Source: JARFQH01 sp963825595 (lineage in GTDB: Bacteria; Desulfobacterota; Desulfobacteria; Desulfobacterales; SG8-13). Taken from it: a DNA stretch of 64,000 nt. The translations under genes were made by a program, and so were the position numbers. The notes below the pieces were generated by a model. It saw only the letters and a program-made list of their open reading frames with translations, had not been told where the DNA came from and made no database searches. This document shows, piece after piece, positions 1-8,259 of this stretch. The DNA lies in NCBI GenBank assembly GCA_963825595.1, contig CAWGUE010000030.1, forward strand, positions 62,001 to 126,000, given 5' to 3'. How positions within the stretch are numbered: position 1 is the first letter of the stretch; every line of letters begins with the position of its first letter.

Positions 1-21
1 GTGCTGATCGATCAGTTCCAT
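1..21 (-). CDS. spoVR: SpoVR family protein, first seven codons only
   Basis: The reverse strand reads ATG and then codons for MELIDQH before the window ends. SpoVR-family proteins commonly begin with a very similar MELI-Q-H sequence, and spoVR normally follows yeaH in prkA-yeaH-spoVR clusters. The ATG lies 2 bases beyond the yeaH stop, so the two are probably translationally coupled. The call rests on seven residues plus gene order; SpoVR function is poorly understood and nothing can be said of the rest of the protein. Confidence 0.7.
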
Positions 22-23
22 TT

Positions 24-1415
24 CTATTCCGATATGAGCTTTTTAATCCCTTCAATCAATCGCTGTTCGTTGGCATCTTCGTTCAGCACGTCGATGCGCA
101 GCAGGGTCGGTTTTTTCTCCAGCAGTTCTGATTTTTTGATGTAGCGCTCCACTTCAGTACCTTTGTCCGAGCCGGCCCCGTGTTCGGCAATCGTCACGCC
201 GACCCGGTTGGCATATTCCAGCATTTTCTTCAGCTCCGGGATGGCCTCCTTGCCTTCCGTGTCCCAATCGTCGCCGTCTGTTCCATGGAAAATATAGATG
301 TTGTAATCGCGGCCCAGGTTCTCCTTGTCGACGATTTCATTGACCAGACGATAAGCAGACACCACCTGGGTGCCGCCGGCCACCGTGGAGTTGTAATAGG
401 TGTAGAAATCCGGTACCTCTTTGGCCTCGGTATCGTGAAGGACGAAACGGGTTTCTACCTGCATGGCATACTGGTAGAGAAGCCAGCTGTAAATCATCAC
501 GTGCTGGGCGACCACGAGTTCGGTGGCCTTTCCGTCCATCGATCCGGAGTAGTCACGCAGGAAGAACACCATGGCCTGCGATTCGTAATCCTTTTCACGC
601 GACAGAATGCGAAACACACGGTCGTTGGGTGAAATCAGAAAATCGGTCGGGTTGATGTCGTTAAAATCGGATAGGTTACCGAGGTGAATATTGGTTTCGA
701 CAATTTTACGCAAGGTAGCCTTTTTATCGAGAAGTTGGCCAAACCCCCTGTGCTTGTCGGTGAGATCGTAGGTGTAGCGGGTCAGGGACCGTTTTTTGCC
801 CTTGTCTTTGAGGTTGGGCAGTTCGAACTGTTCGGTGAGAATCTTGCCGAGATCGTAGGCATCGGATACCAGATCATGTGCACCGCCTTCGCCCTCGCCG
901 GATCCACTTCCCTCGCCCTCCGGCGACCGCACCGGCTGCTCACCGATGACCTCTCCCTCTTCCCCTTCACCGGTTCCCCCCGAAGGATCCCCCTCTCCCG
1001 ATTCGGAAGTTTTGAAGTTCGGATCGTGAATGAATTTTTCTTCTACCGTTGTGGGGACGATAACCACCTTGGTCTTTCCCCCCTTAGCCGGCTTGATCAG
1101 TCGTCCGACATTAACCTTGCGCGGGAATCCGTCTTTTTCCCGCAGACGATCCCGCTCGAGCAATTCGTCGATGGACCGCACCGTGGCGGTGTAAGTGCTG
1201 CGCATGGCAACCATGGCCTGTAGATCCAGCAGATCGTGATAGTCATAAAAGACCGACGGCTGCAGCCTAAAACCATCTTCCCGCGCACCGGCACTATCTT
1301 CTCCCGGCACCGTGTGCTCCCGGGCATCGTTCCGTTCTTCTTCGATGATCTTCTCTTGTTCAGAAGTCAGCCCATCGGCCTTGAGGGAATCGTTTATTTT
1401 AGATCGAGTGTCCAT
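24..1415 (-). CDS. yeaH: YeaH/DUF444 (UPF0229) family protein with VWA-like domain
   Basis: This 463-residue protein matches the DUF444/YeaH family, which accompanies the PrkA kinase and SpoVR in many bacteria and is linked to stationary-phase and nutrient stress. The C-terminal half resembles a von Willebrand A fold with a MIDAS-like DYSGSM motif at about residues 288-293. Residues 138-179 form a Gly/Glu/Ser-rich, probably disordered linker. The ATG is preceded by a repetitive AAACACC tract and no Shine-Dalgarno sequence. The gene lies 89 bases downstream of prkA and just before spoVR, so the three are probably one operon. The biochemical role is not established; it may be a PrkA partner or substrate, which is inference from context. 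Confidence 0.88.
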   Translation of the reverse strand: MDTRSKINDSLKADGLTSEQEKIIEEERNDAREHTVPGEDSAGAREDGFRLQPSVFYDYHDLLDLQAMVAMRSTYTATVRSIDELLERDRLREKDGFPRKVNVGRLIKPAKGGKTKVVIVPTTVEEKFIHDPNFKTSESGEGDPSGGTGEGEEGEVIGEQPVRSPEGEGSGSGEGEGGAHDLVSDAYDLGKILTEQFELPNLKDKGKKRSLTRYTYDLTDKHRGFGQLLDKKATLRKIVETNIHLGNLSDFNDINPTDFLISPNDRVFRILSREKDYESQAMVFFLRDYSGSMDGKATELVVAQHVMIYSWLLYQYAMQVETRFVLHDTEAKEVPDFYTYYNSTVAGGTQVVSAYRLVNEIVDKENLGRDYNIYIFHGTDGDDWDTEGKEAIPELKKMLEYANRVGVTIAEHGAGSDKGTEVERYIKKSELLEKKPTLLRIDVLNEDANEQRLIEGIKKLISE

Positions 1416-1418
1416 GAT

Positions 1419-1498
1419 TGGTGTTTGGTGTTTGGTGTTTCGTGTTCGGGTTGCGGGTTACGGGTTCTGAGTTTCAAGTTTCCAGTTTCAAGTTTCCC
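1419..1498 (-). repeat. Composite low-complexity tract, copy 1 (prkA-yeaH gap)
   Basis: Read on the coding (minus) strand the tract has three blocks in order: degenerate GAAACTT/GAAACTG heptamers, then AACCCGT/AACCCGC heptamers, then AAACACC heptamers that run up to the yeaH ATG. The same blocks in the same order occur at 8149-8256. The unit drifts base by base, and there are no spacers, so it is not CRISPR. It leaves no Shine-Dalgarno sequence before yeaH. Confidence 0.85.
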
Positions 1499-1504
1499 TG
1501 TACA

Positions 1505-3565
1505 TCAGTTCTCGTCTTCCTGGGTGCAAAAGTACTCTATCGTCTTCTGCGCGCATGTCCGGCAATATCCGAGCTTGTCCAGCATGGTGGTCACCATGCG
1601 GTCGTAAAGTTTTTGGTTTTCCTCGTTGGTCCGGTTGGCGAGAGCGCCGATAAGGCTTCCAGCTCCGGCGATATCGGATTTGAGCCGCACGTCGGTAACA
1701 GCCTTGACCAGTTCCAGGTTGTCCATGAAATCATAATCCGGATCGACGGAAATTTTCTGCCCATAGATCTTGCGGATCGATGTCCGAAATGTTTCGCGCT
1801 GCTCTTCGGTCTTCAGCCCGAGCCTGTCCTCCACGCTGTTGATGAAGCGCTCGTCGATCTTCAGTGCCCTCAATTCACCGGTCTGCGGATCTTTGTACTT
1901 CCACATCTTGTCCGCACCGAGGTTCTCCGCATCGATGCCGATAATCATGTTCACATAATTCATGACGTCTTTGCGTATGGCCAGTGGCTCGTCCATGTAC
2001 GCGTTGAACATTTCGGTCATGATTCTTTCGCGGTATAGCCCTTTGGCAATCTTGATGTCCTCGATATACTTGGCCCGGTCGTTGGCATCGCTGACATAAT
2101 CGAGGACCACTCGCTCCATGGCTTTGAAGACGTCGTAGGCAAATGTACACTGGCCTTCATTTGTTTCAGAACTTTCCATCAACAGTTGGATGGACCGCCC
2201 CAAGTTGCGTTGGCCGAAACCCTTCTGCCCAAAACGGTTGATGATTTCGGGGTCCTGGTTGAGCATGTCGATGACTTCCGCCAACGTTTTGATGCTCTTT
2301 TCGCCGGCCACCTCGCCAGCCGCCAGTTTCATGGTTTCCACCGGCGTCAGTTTTTCGGAACGCGGCAGGCGGGTCAGAACCGACGCCACCGAGGCGGCGT
2401 AGTTAAGATTCGGGTCCTGGTGGAGATATTCGCGGTTGATCGTGGTGCGCGTTTCGCTGCCGAGGGCATACTGGGTCAGGTCTTTCTGCAGCTTGTAGTT
2501 GGTGTTGTGGGAAACGTAGCAGATCCGGCAACGGTCGACGATCGGCGCCTCCTCTTTTTCCGCCAGGAACCGGTGAAATTCCGAGTTGTTGCTTGTCGCA
2601 ATAATCAGGGTGTCAATCGGCCATTTGTAGCCGTCGATTTCGATCGTGCGGTTTTGGATCACCCCCAAGTAGACCTGAACCAGGTCTTTTTTGTTCTTGT
2701 AGATCTCATCGCTGAAATGGATGCCGCCGCCGGCAACCCGGGCCAGCGCCCCTCGTCGCAGGTCAAAACGGTAGGGGTTGTTGGTGTCGGATATGTGCAG
2801 CAACCGCTGGATCGACTCTTCCCCCAGCAAGTCAACCGCGGATGAGGTGATTTTGTCTTTGGCAGGGTATTTACCGGTAACGGTGCCGAGGCTCTCGGTC
2901 AGCGGAACGGGAATGATTTCGATAAAATCGAGCATTTGATCGAGATCCCCGTTGGTGAGATTGCGGATGTCGTTCCAGATGTAGCTGCTGCAGGCGGCCA
3001 GGGGACGGTAGTTTTCATAGAGCTGGTCGATTTCATTTTCGGAAAATTGACATGTCTTTGTCAGGTATTCCTTGGTGGCAGCCACATCATCATAAAGATT
3101 CATGGCCAGGATCATCGGATCTTCGTAGGTCTGAGACTCGATGGTCTTGATCCGACCGTAGTTGTTCAGCTTATCGATATTATCAAACCGGAAGGTATAC
3201 TTGCGGTTCTTCTCATCGGTCAGAAACTCACGGTATTTGGCGCACAGGAACTCGACAAAATACGTCTTCCCGTTTCCCGGTTCACCGACCAGAACAAAGG
3301 CCATCTCTTTGGAGGATCCGCCTTCCGAAGCATCTTTGACGTACGAAACGAAGCTGTTGATTTCATCGTACATACCGATCATATGCTTCTTTCCCCCACG
3401 GAAAATACTAAAATCGTATGTTGTTTTACCGTTGACGACGACCTTTTGGATGTCGCTCTCCAGAATCATCCGCGCCACGCTCTGAAATGCGTTCTCGAAA
3501 CCGCGCCGCCCTTCCTTGACCCCAACAAGATGATGATGAAGCGACCTGTCTGCGGTACTTGCCAT
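1505..3565 (-). CDS. prkA: PrkA family serine protein kinase (AAA+ type)
   Basis: This 686-residue protein matches PrkA in length and sequence. The family combines an AAA+ ATPase domain with a C-terminal region related to cAMP-dependent kinases; Ser/Thr kinase activity, and in some bacteria AAA+ protease-like activity, have been reported. A Walker A motif, GEPGNGKT, lies at residues 94-101, followed by the long PrkA-specific AAA region. The start is supported by GGGAGG 6 bases before the ATG. It is the first gene of the prkA-yeaH-spoVR set and transcription probably starts in the 3566-4078 gap. The cluster is usually stress or starvation induced. The family call is secure; substrates are unknown. 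Confidence 0.95.
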   Translation of the reverse strand: MASTADRSLHHHLVGVKEGRRGFENAFQSVARMILESDIQKVVVNGKTTYDFSIFRGGKKHMIGMYDEINSFVSYVKDASEGGSSKEMAFVLVGEPGNGKTYFVEFLCAKYREFLTDEKNRKYTFRFDNIDKLNNYGRIKTIESQTYEDPMILAMNLYDDVAATKEYLTKTCQFSENEIDQLYENYRPLAACSSYIWNDIRNLTNGDLDQMLDFIEIIPVPLTESLGTVTGKYPAKDKITSSAVDLLGEESIQRLLHISDTNNPYRFDLRRGALARVAGGGIHFSDEIYKNKKDLVQVYLGVIQNRTIEIDGYKWPIDTLIIATSNNSEFHRFLAEKEEAPIVDRCRICYVSHNTNYKLQKDLTQYALGSETRTTINREYLHQDPNLNYAASVASVLTRLPRSEKLTPVETMKLAAGEVAGEKSIKTLAEVIDMLNQDPEIINRFGQKGFGQRNLGRSIQLLMESSETNEGQCTFAYDVFKAMERVVLDYVSDANDRAKYIEDIKIAKGLYRERIMTEMFNAYMDEPLAIRKDVMNYVNMIIGIDAENLGADKMWKYKDPQTGELRALKIDERFINSVEDRLGLKTEEQRETFRTSIRKIYGQKISVDPDYDFMDNLELVKAVTDVRLKSDIAGAGSLIGALANRTNEENQKLYDRMVTTMLDKLGYCRTCAQKTIEYFCTQEDEN

Positions 3566-4078
3566 GGGAACCTCCCACTTTTTAAGTCGTTGACGATTGT
3601 ATATGAAGACTCATAATTAATTCATGCGCTGCGGTGAACGTCCGATGCGGCCCGAATTGTCACCCGCTTCACCCCACTGCCCATTTGACTGCGTCCGACG
3701 GATTTCATTACCATTCGCCCGAATCCGCGATGCTTATCCATACCGGCGATTCATATTTCGAAACCGTTTCGATATCTCCGGTAGTTGGCAGCGCGACCGG
3801 TATACGGAAGAAATCGGCACGCCAGCCCCCGCTCCAAAAAACATCAGGCACTGGTAAGCAATACACACGGTTGCGACATTTTTGAAAAGGGAGTCGTCGA
3901 AAAACACCCTCACCCTGATCGGGCAAGCTGGCGGTCGCATGGGTCGGGTAGAATGAGAAGAAGACAACGTTAAAATAATCACAAGAAACTGGCGAATCAA
4001 CTCTGGGACGAGTGGGAATCAGGAATTACCCTTGCGTTACACGCCGATAATTTATTGTAATTTAAGTCTATTATACTA
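3566..4078. other. Intergenic region between ccoI and prkA
   Basis: This gap of about 510 bases holds no convincing gene; short open frames here lack ribosome-binding sites and family resemblance. The part next to prkA (about 3595-3620) is AT-rich and is the likely place for the prkA promoter. The part next to ccoI (about 4030-4078) is also AT-rich and follows the ccoI stop. No strong terminator hairpin was seen. Confidence 0.6.
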
Positions 4079-6634
4079 TTAGTTGCGCGGATGATCAAGG
4101 GATTCCCGATCCTTTGGAAAGATTTCTTGTGCTGGCGCATCAGCGCTGACGGAACGGACCAGCAAAAGGGTGTTGGTCGTTACCGTCAGGCTACTGAGAA
4201 GCATGGCACAGACGGCCACCAGAGGATTCAACAGTCCACTTATGGCCAGTGGGATGCTGATAAAGTTATAAATAAAGGAAAACCAGAGGTTTTGGAGAAC
4301 CTTTCGGTTGGTTTTTCCAGCCAGGCGCAGGTATTCCAGGATCTGGCGCGGGTCTCCGCGCATCAGGGTGATGTCGGCCAGTTCCCGGCCCAAATGGCTA
4401 CCTGAATGGATCGCGATGGCCAAGTCTGCCGCGGCCATCGCCGGTGCATCGTTGACCCCGTCGCCCACCATCGCCACCTTACGGCCCAATTCGCGCTGCT
4501 TTTGCAGAAAAACGGCTTTTTCTTCCGGCAGTAGGCTCCCTGCGGCGGTTGTGATCCCCAGTGATTCTGAAAGCCGGTGGGTGGTATCGGGGTCGTCTCC
4601 CGATACCACCGCCAGAGCGTATCCCCATCGTTTCAGCTGTTCGACGGTTTCTCGAGCGCCCTTTCGGATGTCATCACCAAAAGCCAGCAGTGCGCACAGC
4701 CGGCCGTCAAGACTCATGTAGACGGGTGATGGAATGGCATCGGATGGCAGCCCGTTCAGCGACGGGCGCTGGGCCGCGGCTGATATTTCTGCTTCGAAAA
4801 ACCCCTCCGACCCGATTTTGACCTCCTTGCCGTCGATGCGCCCGGATACACCGTTTTGCTCGAACCTGACATCGGTAACCTCTGCCGGCTCGATTGCGTG
4901 CGCTTTTGCCCGGCGCCTGATTTCCAAGGCAACGTGGTGATCCGAATCTTTTTCGAGGGCTACGGCCAAGGCCATAATCTGGTCGGGTCGCAGGTCGTCC
5001 AAAGGCAGGATATCCAGCAACCGCCACCGACCCGTGGTGAGGGTACCGGTCTTGTCGAAAATAAAGGTGTCGACCTTCCGGGCTTGCTCAAAGGCCTCAA
5101 AATCCCGCACGAGAATTCCTTCGCGGCCGGAAAGGGAAATACCGGCCACACGGGCCAAGGGAATAGCCAAACCCAATGCACAGGGGCAGGAAATAACCAG
5201 TACGGTGACGGCCCGGATCAGCGCTTCCCCCGGGTCCAAACCCTTGAGGTAGCCATAAATCAAAGTTCCCAAGGCAAGCAATACGATTGAAGGAACAAAT
5301 CCGTTCAACAAGCGGTCTGTTTTGCCTTCGAAGGCCGTCTTTTGCCCGAGGGTTTTTTCGATGATGCGCATCATCTGCCCCAGGGTGGAATCTTCCCCCA
5401 CCGCTATGGCCTTGACTTTGAAACGGCCTTGGCTGACCTTGGTTCCACTGCGGATGGCGCTGCCCAAGCGCTTTGAGACCGGACGGGCCTCGCCGGTCAA
5501 GGAGGATTCATCGAGCAGTCCGTCTCCATCGATCACCAGACCGTCGGCCGGTGAAATTTCACCGTCAGCGAGCAGGAACAAATCATCTTTTCGCAGGTAT
5601 TCCGCCGAAACGTATCTTCCCTCCGGATACTGGGGGCTGCATATCTTCACCTTGTTTGGTAACAGCGCAAAAAAGGCATCGAGATCCTCGAGGACCTTTC
5701 CCTTGGCATTCCGCTCCAACAGTTTCCCCAGCAGCACCAGGGCAATCAGCATAGAGGCCGTGTCAAAGTAGAGATGGATGTTGCCCCGCGCCATGTTATA
5801 AACACTGAAGAGATAAGCACTTGAGGCACCGATGGCGATAAGGGTTTCCATGCTGAAAGCGGCATTAGAAAAACCGGCCAAGGCTTTTACGAAAATAAAC
5901 TTTCCGCCGTAAAACATCACAACCGTGGCCATGATGAAAATCGGCCAGGACAGCTTGGTCACCGCATCCGTAGAAAGTGAACTGAAAAAACCCGAATAGA
6001 GGGCAAAGGAAATCATCATTATGTTCATGGTCAGAAAGGTGGAAACAGCGAAGCGGATCGTCTCCCGCCGCTGTTCATGAGTTCTGCCCCCCTCACCAGG
6101 TTTGGTGGCATGATAGCCGAGACGTTCGATAAGTGCGATAATCCGATCCGGCGAGGTTCGAACCGGATCGTAGACACAACGCAGACGATCGGTTGAAAAA
6201 TTGCATCCTGAACTCAAAATCCCGGGGTTTTTCTTGAGGGACGCATCGATCAGCCAGGCACACGCCGGACACCACATGCCGTCTATCCTGAGCTGTAGAG
6301 GAAGGCTATTCGGTACGGCGGCGGCGCAGGGGGATGATTCAGCATCTTCACTTTCGAAGGCCGTTGCCGTAATCGGTACCTCGGGCGTTCGGTCGGCTGG
6401 CCGGAGGTCGTCCTCCGATACCGGAATGATCCCCAGGTCCCGGCACTGTTTGAACAGGTCGGTATCCCGAAATTGCGACGGATCACCAACTCCGCTGGCG
6501 GTAATAAGCATGCTGAACACCTGCTTGCAGCCGATGCAGCAGAATCTGTAGATTTGCCCCGCAGCGGTCAGGGAGTAATGGCCGTAACGCAGTGTCAAGC
6601 CACACAGGTCACAAATGTCATTAACGGGCATCAT
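4079..6634 (-). CDS. ccoI: Copper-translocating P1B-type ATPase, CcoI/FixI type
   Basis: This 851-residue heavy-metal P-type ATPase is expected to move copper across the inner membrane for assembly of the heme-copper site of cbb3 oxidase. An N-terminal Cys-rich domain has CDLC near residue 8 and CCIGC near residue 33, as in CcoI-type N-termini. It is followed by an HMA domain with CPAC (GMWCPACAWL), transmembrane helices, the membrane CPC motif (SCPCALGLAIP), the phosphorylation motif DKTGTLT and the hinge motif GDGVNDAP. It lies downstream of the act-cco operon but behind a terminator-like hairpin, so it may rely on read-through or its own promoter. No clear Shine-Dalgarno precedes the start; a second ATG is the next codon. 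CopA is the alternative, but the N-terminal domain and neighbours favour CcoI. Confidence 0.92.
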   Translation of the reverse strand: MMPVNDICDLCGLTLRYGHYSLTAAGQIYRFCCIGCKQVFSMLITASGVGDPSQFRDTDLFKQCRDLGIIPVSEDDLRPADRTPEVPITATAFESEDAESSPCAAAVPNSLPLQLRIDGMWCPACAWLIDASLKKNPGILSSGCNFSTDRLRCVYDPVRTSPDRIIALIERLGYHATKPGEGGRTHEQRRETIRFAVSTFLTMNIMMISFALYSGFFSSLSTDAVTKLSWPIFIMATVVMFYGGKFIFVKALAGFSNAAFSMETLIAIGASSAYLFSVYNMARGNIHLYFDTASMLIALVLLGKLLERNAKGKVLEDLDAFFALLPNKVKICSPQYPEGRYVSAEYLRKDDLFLLADGEISPADGLVIDGDGLLDESSLTGEARPVSKRLGSAIRSGTKVSQGRFKVKAIAVGEDSTLGQMMRIIEKTLGQKTAFEGKTDRLLNGFVPSIVLLALGTLIYGYLKGLDPGEALIRAVTVLVISCPCALGLAIPLARVAGISLSGREGILVRDFEAFEQARKVDTFIFDKTGTLTTGRWRLLDILPLDDLRPDQIMALAVALEKDSDHHVALEIRRRAKAHAIEPAEVTDVRFEQNGVSGRIDGKEVKIGSEGFFEAEISAAAQRPSLNGLPSDAIPSPVYMSLDGRLCALLAFGDDIRKGARETVEQLKRWGYALAVVSGDDPDTTHRLSESLGITTAAGSLLPEEKAVFLQKQRELGRKVAMVGDGVNDAPAMAAADLAIAIHSGSHLGRELADITLMRGDPRQILEYLRLAGKTNRKVLQNLWFSFIYNFISIPLAISGLLNPLVAVCAMLLSSLTVTTNTLLLVRSVSADAPAQEIFPKDRESLDHPRN

Positions 6635-6655
6635 CGCGGGATGATCCTAAAAATA

Positions 6656-6683
6656 AAAAAGTTCCGCCGGAACGGAACTTTTT
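6656..6683 (-). terminator. Rho-independent terminator after the act-cco operon
   Basis: Perfect 11-base arms (AAAAAGTTCCG and CGGAACTTTTT) surround a 6-base loop. On the minus strand the hairpin is followed by a T-rich run, and it lies about 40 bases past the actE stop, just before ccoI. Confidence 0.85.
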
Positions 6684-6720
6684 CTCCAGTGATTGAACCG
6701 GTTCGACTGGCGGGGCTAAT

Positions 6721-7236
6721 TTACCGTGGGCCGAGGGATTTGACGAACGCCACAATCCTCCAGCGGTCGTCCGGGAAAATCGTGGTCGCCAAGGCCGGCT
6801 GCCGTCCGCTGCCGCCGATACCGTAGCTGATGTGCTGAAACAGGGCGCCCTCTGATTGAGATTGAACCTTCGGGCTTCTCAGATCGGTAGGCAGCGGTGC
6901 GAAGCTCTGCCCCACGGTTCCAATGCCGTCGTGGTTGACACCGTGGCATTGCCGGCAAAAGGTAAAATACAGCTGGGCCCCTTCTTTTATCAGTTTGGGA
7001 TCTCCGGAGGGTAACGGGGATTTCAGGTTTTCGGGGCTGGCCGCCCGGTAAAGGGCCTCACCGCCATGGACCGGCACCAGGCCGGCTTCCATGATCGGCA
7101 GGGGGTTTTCATAAGGCCGGACCGCCGGTGTCTCCCGCATGCGACCGTAGGGAAAATTATTATCGTAGTACATCAACATATTGTAAACCACTGCAGCCAC
7201 GGCAACGATTAGCGTCAATAGGATCAGTTTCTTCAT
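6721..7236 (-). CDS. actE: Alternative complex III monoheme cytochrome c subunit (ActE-like)
   Basis: This 171-residue protein has an N-terminal hydrophobic anchor or signal (residues 4-22) and one class I heme motif, CRQCH, at residues 94-98, followed by GVNHDGIG, typical of small c-type cytochromes. The stretch before the heme (MRETPAVRPYENPLP) resembles ActE of alternative complex III. It should sit on the periplasmic face and relay electrons from the quinol oxidising complex to the oxidase. It is the last gene of the operon, starts right after the preceding small membrane gene, and is followed by a terminator. A cbb3-associated cytochrome is the alternative; the absence of another ActE in the operon favours this call. 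Confidence 0.78.
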   Translation of the reverse strand: MKKLILLTLIVAVAAVVYNMLMYYDNNFPYGRMRETPAVRPYENPLPIMEAGLVPVHGGEALYRAASPENLKSPLPSGDPKLIKEGAQLYFTFCRQCHGVNHDGIGTVGQSFAPLPTDLRSPKVQSQSEGALFQHISYGIGGSGRQPALATTIFPDDRWRIVAFVKSLGPR

Positions 7237-7533
7237 TTATTCACCCGTCACATTCTGTTTCGGCGGCGGAAACAGGCTTTGATTGAAATCTTGGCCTGGT
7301 TGCGGGTAGTCACTCGAATCCCCCTGCACATGTTGTGGAAAAGGGAAAACCTCGTATATGGCGTAAGGGGACTCTCCGGGGACGTCTTTTACAGGTCGAA
7401 AATCCCAATCGGGTTGACCACGGTCCCCGATAAGAAAATAGGCCAGGCTGGCTTTAAACGAAACGATGAGAAGAAGCAAAAAAATGACCACCCAGGTCAA
7501 CACTGCCGAATCCTGGTGCTGCGTGTGTTCCAT
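7237..7533 (-). CDS. Small single-span membrane protein of the act-cco operon
   Basis: This 98-residue protein has one hydrophobic helix (about residues 12-34) and a Pro/Asp/Gln-rich C-terminal tail of about 60 residues, probably periplasmic. No family was recognised. Its start overlaps the stop of the preceding gene by one base (TAATG) and its stop abuts actE, so it is translated as part of the oxidase operon. It may be an accessory or assembly subunit; that is inferred only from position. Confidence 0.75.
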   Translation of the reverse strand: MEHTQHQDSAVLTWVVIFLLLLIVSFKASLAYFLIGDRGQPDWDFRPVKDVPGESPYAIYEVFPFPQHVQGDSSDYPQPGQDFNQSLFPPPKQNVTGE

Positions 7534-7808
7534 TATATTTTAACCCCCAAAAGACCGATGAATAAAATGTAGGACAGGGCCCAGATCACGGTGCCAGCGA
7601 TGATCAAGTAAAGGACCAGAGGGAACGGCGCGTTTCTGCCTTCTATACCGCCCGGGAATTTTTCGATAATGGTCGTGAGTTTTTTTTCTGAATCTTTGCC
7701 GCGAAAGTAGGTGAATGCAAGCCCGGCCGCAAAGATAGAAATAAATGCCAACGACGGAAAAAAGTACAAAACAAAATCCTCGATTCCAACCAATTCAAAC
7801 AAGCGCAT
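7533..7808 (-). CDS. Two-helix membrane protein resembling the CcoP N-terminal domain
   Basis: This 91-residue protein has hydrophobic helices at about residues 12-34 and 63-88. The segment GGIEGRNAPFP leading into the second helix resembles the DGI-E-DNPLP motif that precedes the helix of the CcoP/FixP N-terminal domain. It has no heme motif. Together with the extra heme domain on CcoO this suggests that CcoP functions are split between two proteins. It lies between ccoS and a small membrane gene and overlaps the latter by one base. The resemblance is short, so the CcoP relation is inference. Confidence 0.6.
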   Translation of the reverse strand: MRLFELVGIEDFVLYFFPSLAFISIFAAGLAFTYFRGKDSEKKLTTIIEKFPGGIEGRNAPFPLVLYLIIAGTVIWALSYILFIGLLGVKI

Positions 7809-7885
7809 GGGTATCCTCTATCTATGTTTTTATAGGCAACACCGCCAACCGAATCCCGTCCACCTTTCGGAACTCGGACTGTGAT

Positions 7886-8147
7886 TTATTTGGCGTTAAG
7901 GACTGTGTAGGCAATCACTGCAGCAGTTGTGACCAAACCGGAACATGCCAGTGCAAACAGAATCAATATTTTGATGACGATAATACCGCGGTGCTTTCAC
8001 TGGTGCCGCGTCGGGAGCCCCTTCCAACGGCAAATAGCGTGCGCGCTGCTGATCCTTGAACTGCCCGGCATTCAGGGCCCACAGGAACGTGACGAGGCTG
8101 ATCACGAACCCGGCCGCCATGTAGGCGATTAAGTAAGGGTAATACAT
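7886..8147 (-). CDS. ccoS: CcoS-like cbb3 oxidase assembly protein, with a +1 frameshift
   Basis: The first frame starts MYYPYLIAYM and contains FLWALNAGQFKDQQ, matching the CcoS family (one membrane helix followed by the W-x5-GQF-D motif), needed for cofactor insertion into cbb3 oxidase. At about 7980-7996 the frame turns into sequence with no family look (ending at 7896). The +1 frame there reads a clear hydrophobic helix (GIIVIKILILFALACSGL) and ends with TAA at 7886-7888. The intact gene probably encoded a two-helix protein of about 85 residues. No good start codon exists for the second part alone. A base insertion in the assembly or a real mutation are both possible. The ATG follows a low-complexity tract with no Shine-Dalgarno sequence. 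Confidence 0.7.
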
Positions 8148-8148
8148 G

Positions 8149-8256
8149 GTTTAGTGTTTAGTGTTTAGTGTTTGGTGTTTGGTGTTTAGTTTTTGGTGTT
8201 TCGGGTTACGGGTTGCGCGTTACGGGTTCCGAGTTTCAAGTTTCCAGTTTCAAATT
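8149..8256 (-). repeat. Composite low-complexity tract, copy 2 (ccoO-ccoS gap)
   Basis: On the coding strand it shows the same order as the 1419-1498 tract: GAAACTT-type heptamers, AACCCGT/AACGCGC-type heptamers, then AAACACC/AAACACT heptamers up to the ccoS ATG. It is longer than copy 1 mainly in the AAACACC block. It fills nearly the whole intergenic gap and removes any Shine-Dalgarno site. Confidence 0.85.
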
Positions 8257-8259
8257 GCA

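Noticed and set aside
1419..1498. CRISPR-like repeat array
   Set aside because: Units are 7 bases, drift continuously and have no unique spacers; no cas genes are nearby.
2186..2845. 219-codon open frame on the plus strand inside prkA
   Set aside because: Shadow frame of the PrkA gene without start signals or family match.
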